NCBI GenBank assembly: GCA_934504065.1
Contig: CAKSVQ010000033.1
Location: 1 to 17,838 of the forward strand
Direction of reading: 5' to 3'
Source: an uncultured Dysosmobacter sp.
Lineage (GTDB): Bacteria; Bacillota; Clostridia; Oscillospirales; Oscillospiraceae
DNA length: 17,838 nucleotides
Below are positions 1 through 7,844 of this stretch, piece after piece. Under the pieces are notes generated by a model, which saw only the letters and a program-made list of their open reading frames with translations, searched no databases and had not been told where the DNA came from. A program made the position numbers and the translations under genes. Numbering within the stretch: the stretch's first letter is position 1; the number at the start of each line of letters is the position of its first letter.

Positions 1-1812
1 CGGACGGCCTGCATCATTGCCGTCAGCGCCGCCATTCCCTCCATTTCCGCCAGCAGCCTGACCACCATTTCCGGCCTTGCCGCCATGATGTTCATGCAGT
101 TCCGCATCGGCTTTGATCTGGGACTGGTGCTCATCAAGGCCATCTTGCTCAGTATGCTATCCGTCTTCACCCTGATGCCGGGACTGCTGATGCTCTTTTC
201 CAAGGCCATGGAGCGCACCCGCCACAAAAATTTCGTCCCCCAGATCGACCGCTGGGGCAAGCTGGTCTACTCCCTGCGCCATGTGGGCGTGCCCATCTTC
301 ATTGTGTGCATCATCGGCGGCTTCGTGCTCTCGAACCAGTGCCCCTATGTTTATGGTGACAACGCCGTGATGACGGTGCGCCGCAACGCCCATCAGGCCG
401 CCAGCGACCGGGTGGACGCCACCTTCGGCTCCCAGAACATCATGGCCGTGGTGGTGCCCAAGGGGGATACCGACAGCGAAAAGGCCATTTTGCAAAAACT
501 CGGCGCGCTGGACGAAGTAGACTATGCCATGGGCCTTGCCAATGTGGAGGCCAAGCCCGGCTACTGCCTGACCGATAAGCTCACACCCCGGCAATTCTCG
601 GAGATGATGGACCTTTCCTATGAGGAGGCCTGCATCCTCTACGCCGCCTACACTGCCGACCATGAGGATAATTACGGCCCCATTGTCGGCGGGATCGACA
701 GCTACGCCGTGCCTGCCATGGACATGATCCTCTTTATCTATCAGGAAAAGGAGGACGGCTTCGTCACGCTGGATGACGACGATGAAAAGGACATCAATGA
801 CGCCTACCAGCAGATCACCGACGCGCAGGCCCAGATGCTGGGTCCCAACTATACCCGCATGGTGCTCAATCTGAACCTGCCGGAGGAGGGCACGGAGACC
901 TTCGCCTTCCTGCAAAAGCTGCACAGCATCGTGGACCCCTATTACGGTGAGGACAATGTGTATCTTGTGGGCAACTCCACCAGCGACTATGACCAGTCCA
1001 CCTCCTTCGCCCGGGATAACGTGATGATCAGCGTATTGTCCGTGGTGTTCGTCATTCTGGTGCTGGTGTTCACCTTCAACTCCGTGGGCCTGCCCATTTT
1101 GCTGATCCTCGTCATTCAGGGCAGCATCTGGATCAACTTCACCTTCCCCACGCTGACGCACACCAACATCTTCTTCATGAGCTATCTTATCGTCACCTCC
1201 ATTCAGATGGGTGCGAATATCGACTATGCCATCGTCATCTCCACGTGGTATTCCGACCTCAAGCGGCAGATGTCCCCCCGGGAGGCTTTGATCAAGGCGC
1301 TGGACCTCTCCTTCCCCACGGTGCTGACCTCCGGCTCCATCCTCTCCGCCGCGGGCTATCTCATCGGCATGATCACCACCGAGCCCTCCATCGTCGGCAT
1401 CGGCCAGTGCATCAGCCGGGGCACGCTGATCTCCATGTTCCTTGTCATGTTCGTGTTGCCGCAGATTCTGGTGCTTGGCGATAAGATCGTGGAAAAGACC
1501 ACCTTCCAGGTCAAGCTGCCCGCCGCGCCCATCGTCTCTCAGCGGCTCAGCGGCACCACCTTTGTCAACGGCCGCGTCCGTGGCCGCATCTCCGGCTTTG
1601 TGGACGCAGAAATTCACGGCGTGGTCAAGGGCGACATTTCCGCCATCATGGCCTCCGGCAGCTATGACCGGATGGAGGATGGGCAGGAGGCCCCCCCTGC
1701 GCCAAATCCGCCGGAAACGCCGGAAACACCAGAAACTTCTGAATCACCCGAATCCCCGGAACCGCCTGCGGCAGCAGCCGCCGGAGCACAGAAAGGAGGG
1801 GACGCACAATGA
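1..1812 (+). CDS. MMPL-family RND transporter, C-terminal part (5' end outside window)
   Basis: The reading frame is open from base 1, so the ATG at 85 is internal; 603 codons are visible. This is the second part of a two-repeat MMPL/RND membrane protein, a family that exports lipids or other hydrophobic envelope molecules using the proton gradient. Visible, by fragment residue: helices at about 41-65 and 94-112, a large extracytoplasmic loop at about 113-338, then helices at about 340-359, 362-384, 388-415 and 473-491. The segment GANIDYAIVIS (Asp408-Tyr409) fits the family's proton-relay helix. After the last helix comes a cytoplasmic tail with an alternating Gly/hydrophobic pattern (VNGRVRGRISGFVDAEIHG, about 518-553), then a Pro/Glu/Ser-rich end (558-591). 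The TGA stop at 1810-1812 overlaps the ATG of the next gene, so the two are probably translationally coupled. Substrate is unknown. Family call is strong; partnership with the next gene is inferred. Confidence 0.88.
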   Translation, partial: RTACIIAVSAAIPSISASSLTTISGLAAMMFMQFRIGFDLGLVLIKAILLSMLSVFTLMPGLLMLFSKAMERTRHKNFVPQIDRWGKLVYSLRHVGVPIFIVCIIGGFVLSNQCPYVYGDNAVMTVRRNAHQAASDRVDATFGSQNIMAVVVPKGDTDSEKAILQKLGALDEVDYAMGLANVEAKPGYCLTDKLTPRQFSEMMDLSYEEACILYAAYTADHEDNYGPIVGGIDSYAVPAMDMILFIYQEKEDGFVTLDDDDEKDINDAYQQITDAQAQMLGPNYTRMVLNLNLPEEGTETFAFLQKLHSIVDPYYGEDNVYLVGNSTSDYDQSTSFARDNVMISVLSVVFVILVLVFTFNSVGLPILLILVIQGSIWINFTFPTLTHTNIFFMSYLIVTSIQMGANIDYAIVISTWYSDLKRQMSPREALIKALDLSFPTVLTSGSILSAAGYLIGMITTEPSIVGIGQCISRGTLISMFLVMFVLPQILVLGDKIVEKTTFQVKLPAAPIVSQRLSGTTFVNGRVRGRISGFVDAEIHGVVKGDISAIMASGSYDRMEDGQEAPPAPNPPETPETPETSESPESPEPPAAAAAGAQKGGDAQ

Positions 1813-4800
1813 AACAGATAAAAAAGTGGGGCTCCCTCCTGCTGACCGCCGTGCTGGTGCTGACGCTGACCGCCCCCGCCGCGCTGGCGGCGGAGAGCAC
1901 CGTCTATATCGAGACTGCGACAGATCTGCTGACCTTCTCCCAGCAGTGCACGCTGGATACCTGGTCGCAGGGCAAGACCGTGATTTTGAAAAACGATCTG
2001 GATCTGTCCACTGTGGACTTCCAACCCATTCCCACCTTTGGCGGCACCTTTCAGGGCAACGACCACACCATTTCCGGCCTGCAATTAGGCGGCAGCGGCA
2101 ATGTCCGGGGCCTGTTCCGCTATCTGCAAAGCTCCGCCACGGTGCAGGACCTCAATGTCTCCGGCACCATCCACCCCAGCGACCGCCAAAACGATCTGGG
2201 CCTGCTGGCAGGAAGCAACGCCGGACGTATCATCAACTGCCATGCCCATGGCACTGTGGTAGGTGACAATCGCATCGGCGGCGTGGTGGGCGTGAACGAA
2301 GCGGGCGGCGAGCTGATCGGCTGCACCTTCCACGGCAGCATCACCGGACAGCACTCCGTCGGCGGTGTGGTGGGCGAGAACCACGGCACGCTGACCCGCT
2401 GCGAAAACAGCGGCAGCATCAACACCAAGGACCTGGAAGACAACCCCAAAACCGACTATACCGACCTCACCCAACTCAATTCCATGGACAACGTGCCTGC
2501 CTACACCGATGTTGGCGGCGTGGTGGGCCTTTCTGACGGCACGGTGCAAAGCTGCACCAACAACGGCGCCGTGGGCTATGACCAGATCGGCTATAACATC
2601 GGCGGCGTGGCGGGCCGCAGCTCCGGCTGGCTGGACGGCTGCACCAACACCGGGGCCGTCGCCGGACGGCGGGACGTTGGCGGCGTGGTGGGCCAGCTGG
2701 GGCCAGAGATCCTGAAAACCTTCAGCGAGGATTTCTTAGACCGCCTGCTTGCCCAGATGGACGATCTGCAGGACGTGCTGGACCGCACCGTAAACCACGC
2801 CGACGGTATTTCCGATTCGGTGCACAACCAGATGAACGACCTTTCCGACAAGGCCCGCAGCGTCAAGGAGATTGCAAGCGACCTCACCGACGCCATGACA
2901 GACTGGGCCAATGGCAACATCGACCAGATCAATGAGCTTTCCGCCCGCGTCTCCTGGTCGCTGGACCAGCTGGACGACATCATGAGTGACGCGGAGGACA
3001 TGGTGGACGATCTGGACGATCTGGTGGATGAACTGGAATCCGTGCGCCAGCCGCTGGCCAATGCCGCCGGAAACGGCGTGGACGCCAACAAGGCTTTGCA
3101 GGATTCCATCAGCGGCCTGCGGCAGGCAAACCGCACCTTCCAGCGCACGCTGCCCAAGGTGGCCGCCGCACTGGTGGGCCTTGCAAACGCCCTTGCAAAC
3201 GGCGCGGACCCGGATGAAACACTGGACGCGCTCAATGAGCTGGGCTATCAGCTACAGGGCTTTGAAAACGCGCTGGACCAGCTGGACGAGGCCATGCAGC
3301 GCCTGAACGCCGCGCTGGACGACCTTTCCAGCATGGGTGCGAACCTGAAAAAGGCCATCGACCGGATGGAAGACGTGAACGACGCCATGGGAAATCTGGT
3401 GGACAGTCTTTCCAACGTGACCTACGGCCTGCGGGACATGATCCACGAGCTTTCCCAAAAGCCGGACATCACCATTGATCCCATCGGCACGGACATTACC
3501 GACAAGGGCGATGCCCTGTCGGACGCCATGGACGCCCTGATGGACAGCGGCGATGCCCTGAATCAGCTCATCAGCGACTCGGCGGACACTCTGATCGCCG
3601 ATATGAAGGCCATCAACAGCCAGTTCCGGGCCATTACCAACCTGATCCGCAGTGAAAAATCCGACTGGGAATCCGATCGCAGCAAAAGTCTGGAGGATCA
3701 GATCAAGGACCATTTTCAGGACGCTTCCGACACCTGTGATCTTGCAAAGCAGCACGATGGCCGGGTCTCCAACTGCGAAAACAGCGGCACGGTGAATGGA
3801 AACAGCCACATCGGCGGCGTGGTCGGCACGGTGGGCATTGAGACCGACCTCGATGTGGACGACGATGTGACCAAGGTGGGCGATTACTCGCTGGACTTCC
3901 ACTATCAGGCCCGGGCGCTGGTGTATGCCTGCGTCAACCGCGGCACTGTCTCCGGTCGGAACGACGGCACGGGCGGCGTGGTCGGCTGGGGGTATCTGGG
4001 CCGCGTGACCGGGTGCGAGGGCTACGGTGCCGTCTCCACTGACGGCAGCTATGCCGGCGGCCTCGTCGGCAGCACGGAGGGCAGCGTGGACTCCGGCTGG
4101 GCCAAGTGCCCCGTGACCGCCGCGGACTATGTGGGCGGCATCGCCGGATATGCCGACAGTATGACCGCCTGCCGCGCCCTGCCCACCGTCACAGGCGACG
4201 CTTATGCCGGAGCCGTAGCCGGAGACGTGGGAGACGACGGCACCGTCAGCGGCAATCTCTTCACCAGCGAAACGCTGGGCGGCATCGACGGCGTGAGCTA
4301 CGCCGGGATCGCCGAACCCGTGGATTTTGATACCCTCTGCGCCCAAAGCGGCGTGCCCAAGTCCTTCACCCAGCTGGAGCTGACCTTCCGGGCAGACGGC
4401 GAGGTGGTGGCGGTGGTGCCCTTCCAGTATGGCCGCGGCATTGACGCCCTGCCGGAGATCCCGGCGAAGAAGGGGTGCTCTGCCAGCTGGCCGGAGCTGG
4501 ACTACACCTGCCTCACCGCCAGCCAGACGCTGGACGCCGTGTACACCCCCTATTCCTCCGCCCTGACGGACGGAACCGGGGACCTGCCGGAAATTCTGGT
4601 GGACGGCAGCTTCGGCGCCAACGCCACAGTGAGCCACACCTCCCAAAGCGTTTCGTGGACGGACGCCAAGGGCGTGACCCGTAGCGGAACAGCGGTGACC
4701 GTCACCGTGGAGGACCCCGACTTCAAGGAGATCACCTACACCGTGCATTACCGCCTGCCGGAGAGCGGCAAGCGCTATGATCTCTGGGTGGAGACGGAAA

Positions 4801-5042
4801 ACGGCTGGGAAAAGCAGGACGCCACTGTGGACGGCAGCTATTTACTCTTTGCCAGCAGTCAGTCTGCCATCACCTTCTGTGTGCTCCAGCGGCAGACCAG
4901 TCCCATGCTCTGGGTCGCGCTGGTCGCAGCAGCCGCGCTGCTGTTGCTGGCAGTGGCCACGCTCATCGCCAAAAAGCACGGGCGGCCGCTGCACAGCCGC
5001 CTGAAGCGCCTGAAGCGCAGCAAAGCAGCGGCGAAAAAATAA
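1809..5042 (+). CDS. Exported GLUG-repeat / coiled-coil surface protein with C-terminal membrane anchor
   Basis: A 1077-aa protein of unknown function. Residues 1-28 are a signal peptide (KK, hydrophobic core, ALA-A cleavage site). Residues about 85-296 hold GLUG-type beta-solenoid repeats (recurring VGGVVG preceded by variable turns and followed by CxNxGxV). Residues about 303-645 are a long alpha-helical, heptad-rich acidic region. Residues about 650-830 return to GLUG repeats (SHIGGVVG, GGVVGWG, AGGLVGS, VGGIAG). About 855-1030 looks like beta-rich Ig-like or MucBP-like domains. A single membrane helix lies at about 1033-1054, followed by a basic cytoplasmic tail (KRLKRSKAAAKK). The start is set by AAGGAGG at 1793-1799, nine bases before the ATG, inside the end of the transporter gene. 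The ATGA overlap suggests the protein works with the transporter at the cell surface, as an adaptor, substrate receptor or wall-spanning scaffold. That role is inferred, not shown. Confidence 0.85.
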   Translation: MKQIKKWGSLLLTAVLVLTLTAPAALAAESTVYIETATDLLTFSQQCTLDTWSQGKTVILKNDLDLSTVDFQPIPTFGGTFQGNDHTISGLQLGGSGNVRGLFRYLQSSATVQDLNVSGTIHPSDRQNDLGLLAGSNAGRIINCHAHGTVVGDNRIGGVVGVNEAGGELIGCTFHGSITGQHSVGGVVGENHGTLTRCENSGSINTKDLEDNPKTDYTDLTQLNSMDNVPAYTDVGGVVGLSDGTVQSCTNNGAVGYDQIGYNIGGVAGRSSGWLDGCTNTGAVAGRRDVGGVVGQLGPEILKTFSEDFLDRLLAQMDDLQDVLDRTVNHADGISDSVHNQMNDLSDKARSVKEIASDLTDAMTDWANGNIDQINELSARVSWSLDQLDDIMSDAEDMVDDLDDLVDELESVRQPLANAAGNGVDANKALQDSISGLRQANRTFQRTLPKVAAALVGLANALANGADPDETLDALNELGYQLQGFENALDQLDEAMQRLNAALDDLSSMGANLKKAIDRMEDVNDAMGNLVDSLSNVTYGLRDMIHELSQKPDITIDPIGTDITDKGDALSDAMDALMDSGDALNQLISDSADTLIADMKAINSQFRAITNLIRSEKSDWESDRSKSLEDQIKDHFQDASDTCDLAKQHDGRVSNCENSGTVNGNSHIGGVVGTVGIETDLDVDDDVTKVGDYSLDFHYQARALVYACVNRGTVSGRNDGTGGVVGWGYLGRVTGCEGYGAVSTDGSYAGGLVGSTEGSVDSGWAKCPVTAADYVGGIAGYADSMTACRALPTVTGDAYAGAVAGDVGDDGTVSGNLFTSETLGGIDGVSYAGIAEPVDFDTLCAQSGVPKSFTQLELTFRADGEVVAVVPFQYGRGIDALPEIPAKKGCSASWPELDYTCLTASQTLDAVYTPYSSALTDGTGDLPEILVDGSFGANATVSHTSQSVSWTDAKGVTRSGTAVTVTVEDPDFKEITYTVHYRLPESGKRYDLWVETENGWEKQDATVDGSYLLFASSQSAITFCVLQRQTSPMLWVALVAAAALLLLAVATLIAKKHGRPLHSRLKRLKRSKAAAKK

Positions 5043-5052
5043 AAGCATACAA

Positions 5053-5089
5053 AAAGGTGGCGCAGCCCGTTTTGGGCTGCGCCACCTTT
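5053..5089 (+). terminator. Rho-independent terminator of the MMPL/GLUG operon
   Basis: A perfect 16-bp stem (5053-5068 pairs with 5074-5089) with a 5-nt loop GTTTT, starting 10 bases after the TAA of the GLUG protein. The stem is A-flanked on the left and T-flanked on the right, so it could work in both directions. The plus-strand T-run is short and interrupted (CTTTAATTTGTC). Confidence 0.85.
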
Positions 5090-5111
5090 AATTTGTCTTG
5101 TCAAAAAGCCT

Positions 5112-5287
5112 CGCAGAGCTTCGCGTCCGTAGACGCGAAAGCCATGAGATGTGTTTTTCCCGGCGGCATGTACGTCGGGAAAAACTCTCTGCGCGGAGCG
5201 TGTGTCGAATGGCCGCTTATAGCGGCCATGAGGCACGGAGCGCAGCGAACACTTCTCAAACAAGTGGCTTCGCCACTTGTTTGAGAA
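5112..5287. repeat. Cluster of four hairpins, possible intergenic repeat element
   Basis: Four inverted repeats lie in 176 bases between the convergent GLUG and phosphodiesterase genes. They are: 5120-5127/5132-5139 (8 bp, loop CGTA); 5153-5162/5176-5185 (10 bp); 5209-5217/5221-5229 (9 bp, loop TAT); and 5253-5268/5272-5287 (16 bp, loop TTC). A further 7-bp pairing, CGCAGAG (5112-5118) with CTCTGCG (5187-5193), encloses the first two as a three-way junction. CGGAGCG occurs twice, at 5194-5200 and 5236-5242. The last hairpin begins 4 bases after the stop of the minus-strand gene but lacks a following T-run there. I see no credible coding in the stretch. It may be a palindromic intergenic repeat or a structured RNA; the sequence alone does not decide. 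Confidence 0.7.
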
Positions 5288-5290
5288 AGG

Positions 5291-7144
5291 TTATGTACCG
5301 TTTGCCATCCACGCTGTGATAAACCGGATGGCTTTGCCAAGGCCGCCGGAGTAGTCCGCCTGATTCAGCGCCGCATCCAGCATAATGGGGTCGTCGGTCA
5401 GGATACCGTCCACGCCGCAGTCCACCAGATACTGTACCCGGTCCTCGCTGTTCACCGTCCACGCAAAGACCCTTCCCCCGGACCTGTGCACCTGATCCAC
5501 CAGACTTTTGGTCACGTTTCCCTCTTCGATGGTAAAATCGTCGGAAAAGTCCATTTCCTCGATGTGGCCCCACGCAACGAACATACTGTACGCCGTCCGG
5601 GCGGTGGAGGAAAGCTCCTTGATGCGCCGCAGCGGCCCGGGCTGCAAGCAGGTGAACACCACCTGCTCCTCCATCCCGTTGTCCCGCACGACCTGCAGGG
5701 TCCGCTCCTCCAGCCCGTCATCATAGCCGGAGGGCTTGAGCTCGATCTGCACGGGAATTTCATCCTTGAAAAGCTGCAATATCTCATTCAGCGTGGAAAT
5801 GCGGAGGCCGGAAAACTCCTCGTCGAACCACGATCCCACGTCATAGGTCATCAGCTCCTGATAGCTGAGGTCATGGATAAAAACCCTCTTCCCCGTCACC
5901 CGGCTGAGATCGTCGTCATGGCTGACCACGATCACTCCGTCCCGGGTCTCATGCACGTCCAGCTCCACCCAGTCCGCGTGCTCCGGCAGCGCCAGTTCAA
6001 AGGCGGGCAGGGTGTTTTCCGGCGCACGGGTGGAATCGCCCCGATGGGCCACGATGCCGGGCCGAGTGCTGGGGGCAGTGATGGTGCGCACCGTGTCGCC
6101 GTAGCGGTAAACGCAGTAGCCGCAGATCAGCACCAGCACAACCCCCACCGCTGCCAGCAGCGCGCGGCTGGCGTCCCTGTCCACAAAGCTGCGGGGGGAA
6201 AGATCGGTGGGCGATTCCTCCCGGTCGCGGTATTTGAAAAACATGGTGGTAAGCATGGCGTTATTCATAATAGGGGCGGCAAAGGCACACAGCAGGTCGC
6301 TGAGGATATACAGCCGCCGCCCCAGTTCCTCCGCCGTGAGCAGGCCCCGAGCATCCACCAGCCACGCGGTCACCTCGCTGTAAACCCGGGTGCCCACAGC
6401 GGCCACGGCTGTGGCCGCCACGAATAAGATCACGTTGGCCACCACCACGGAGAGGAGCATCTCCCCATAGTGCCGCCGTGCCAGTGTGCAGCTTTTCCGG
6501 TATGCCCGGGAAAAGGGGATGTCCTGCACCTGAAAGATCAGCGGAGCGAACACGCCACCGAAGGTCAGCAGGTACACGATCAAAAGACCGCCCATCAAAA
6601 TGGCGGAATAGAGCGTATTTTCCCGGGCCGCGTCCAGCACAAAGCCGGGGATCACCACGGAGATGGAGCTGGTACTCAGCGCCATAAAGCTGGTCAGGGG
6701 CATCAGGATCAGCAGCAGCGGCACGACCATCCAGTTTTTGGGGTTCAGATACCGCAGGCAGCATTCCGCCCCGGCCATGAGCATCCCCTGTATGGTGGGG
6801 CGGTGGTCCACCTGCGCCATGGTATAGGCGTGGTCCAGCGCACCGATCTGAAACGCCATGGTGAACACCAGCCCCACACAGAAGACCGGAATGGTCAAAA
6901 GCGTAGACGGCGCGGTCAGCAGCGCCCAGAAATTCGCGGGGCTGACATAGCGCACACCGATGATGCGGGTGTTGAGCCACAGCCCGAAATCCCGCAGGGA
7001 GATCACCAGAAATAAAAATACCGCCGCGTACAGCAGCGAAAATACCGCCACCGGCCTCCAGCTTCCCCGCAGCAGCAGCCACACTCCGGAAATGGTCTCC
7101 CGCAGCTCCCCGGCCATGCGGGATGCGTTTGTTTTCAGCTTCAT
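5291..7144 (-). CDS. Glycerophosphodiester phosphodiesterase with N-terminal membrane domain
   Basis: A 617-aa enzyme expected to hydrolyse glycerophosphodiesters to glycerol-3-phosphate and an alcohol. Related membrane-bound forms are linked to phospholipid or teichoic-acid turnover. Residues about 30-350 form a multi-helix membrane domain of the type found fused to these enzymes in Firmicutes. The catalytic GDPD barrel begins at about 362 with IVAHRGD (His367, Arg368) and ENT (376-378). It continues with metal ligands Glu394 and Asp396 in ELDVHET, catalytic His409 in SHDDD, Glu468 in IELKP and AWTVN (561-565); all hallmark residues are present. Membrane topology should place the barrel on one face near the bilayer, the side not being certain. 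The ATG at 7144 is preceded by AGGAGG (7151-7156) six bases upstream. It is transcribed alone, from the promoter at 7216-7244. Confidence 0.92.
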   Translation of the reverse strand: MKLKTNASRMAGELRETISGVWLLLRGSWRPVAVFSLLYAAVFLFLVISLRDFGLWLNTRIIGVRYVSPANFWALLTAPSTLLTIPVFCVGLVFTMAFQIGALDHAYTMAQVDHRPTIQGMLMAGAECCLRYLNPKNWMVVPLLLILMPLTSFMALSTSSISVVIPGFVLDAARENTLYSAILMGGLLIVYLLTFGGVFAPLIFQVQDIPFSRAYRKSCTLARRHYGEMLLSVVVANVILFVAATAVAAVGTRVYSEVTAWLVDARGLLTAEELGRRLYILSDLLCAFAAPIMNNAMLTTMFFKYRDREESPTDLSPRSFVDRDASRALLAAVGVVLVLICGYCVYRYGDTVRTITAPSTRPGIVAHRGDSTRAPENTLPAFELALPEHADWVELDVHETRDGVIVVSHDDDLSRVTGKRVFIHDLSYQELMTYDVGSWFDEEFSGLRISTLNEILQLFKDEIPVQIELKPSGYDDGLEERTLQVVRDNGMEEQVVFTCLQPGPLRRIKELSSTARTAYSMFVAWGHIEEMDFSDDFTIEEGNVTKSLVDQVHRSGGRVFAWTVNSEDRVQYLVDCGVDGILTDDPIMLDAALNQADYSGGLGKAIRFITAWMANGT

Positions 7145-7215
7145 CCGGTTCCTCCTGCCCTGTCAGAAATCGCCCCGGCCCGCTTCTTTGCCGCCGGAAC
7201 TGACACAATGTGGTC

Positions 7216-7244
7216 ATTATACCGCCGGATGGAAAAAAAAGCAA
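7216..7244 (-). promoter_or_regulatory. Promoter of the phosphodiesterase gene
   Basis: On the minus strand there is a perfect TATAAT (7221-7216) 17 bases downstream of TTGCTT (7244-7239), with an eight-T run at the upstream edge of the spacer. Transcription would start near 7209, giving a leader of about 65 bases. An ATATAC-GT-GTATAT dyad at 7269-7282 lies about 25 bases upstream of the -35 and could be an operator. The -10 is convincing, the -35 weak (3 of 6), and the operator is speculative. Confidence 0.55.
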
Positions 7245-7448
7245 CCGCCGCCGGAAGCATCACACGGTATATACGTGTATATTACGGCGCGTATAGCTCC
7301 CGAATGGCCCCGCCGCCCGCGCCAAACTTCTGTACTCCGTCTCCCGGTACCCAAAAATTCCCCCTGAAAAAACGCTGATTTTTGGCTAAAGATTTCTGGC
7401 AAAACCGAAAATAATTTTCCTGTTTTTCCCTGTTTTCATTGTCCGACT

Positions 7449-7650
7449 TACGTGGATAGATTTACATAATCCATAATGTAACATGCTTCTACAAAGAGTT
7501 ATTCACATTCTCCACAGCGTTTTCCACCGTGTTGAAAACCTGTTATATCAGCCATTGTGAGAAAAATATGAAAAAAATGGAATCCTCGCAAAGTCCACTT
7601 TCTCCACATCGGTTTTTTCGATTTTAATTTACATAATTTTATTGTTCACG
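7449..7650. other. AT-rich island with DnaA-box-like sequences
   Basis: Compared with the DnaA box TTATCCACA, the island contains TTATTCACA (7499-7507, one mismatch) and TTCTCCACA twice (7508-7516 and 7600-7608, one mismatch each). Two-mismatch matches are TTTTCCACC (7520-7528), CTATCCACG on the minus strand (7459-7451) and TTTTCAACA on the minus strand (7538-7530). The decamer TTTACATAAT occurs at 7461-7470 and 7628-7637, flanking the cluster, and the first copy is part of a TTACAT/ATGTAA dyad. The local composition is far more AT-rich than the genes on either side. There is no dnaA or dnaN gene in the window. It could be a DnaA-binding site, a replication origin part, or a chance match in AT-rich DNA. 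Confidence 0.45.
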
Positions 7651-7799
7651 AGCCTGCCAGCTCATTTCTTCCTCTTTCAACAAGGCCCGCCAATTTTCAG
7701 GAAAAAAAGCGTTCCATTTTCGTCAAAAGGGAAATTTTTATTCCCGCCCCACCGGGGCCGCCATACACTGCCCGGTGCATTTATGCATTTGCATATAAA
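7651..7799. other. Non-coding gap next to tsaD terminator
   Basis: No gene is supported here. A plus-strand frame from 7642 has no ribosome binding site and runs into the tsaD terminator and 3' end. Weak inverted repeats are visible: CACCGGG (7750-7756) with CCCGGTG (7771-7777). I assign no function. Confidence 0.5.
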
Positions 7800-7833
7800 A
7801 GCAGCCGGAGAGAAACGAATCTCTCCGGCTGCT
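7800..7833 (-). terminator. Terminator of the csaB-polA-rimI-GNAT-tsaD operon
   Basis: A 14-bp stem (7800-7813 with 7820-7833) and a 6-nt loop, located 11 bases beyond the tsaD stop. On the minus strand it is followed by TTTTATATG. It is a classical intrinsic terminator. Confidence 0.85.
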
Positions 7834-7844
7834 CACGTTATTGT

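Noticed and set aside
157..1617. Open frame of 486 codons on the minus strand, antisense to the MMPL gene
   Set aside because: His/Gly/Asp-rich shadow frame with no recognisable domain and no ribosome binding site noted.
5253..5287. Last 16-bp hairpin as intrinsic terminator of the phosphodiesterase gene
   Set aside because: Position fits, but the minus strand continues GTGTTCGCTG with no T-run, so it is not a classical terminator; kept as part of the hairpin cluster.
5057..5340. Several short frames (73-134 codons) over the hairpin cluster
   Set aside because: They run through perfect inverted repeats on both strands, lack ribosome binding sites, and resemble no protein.
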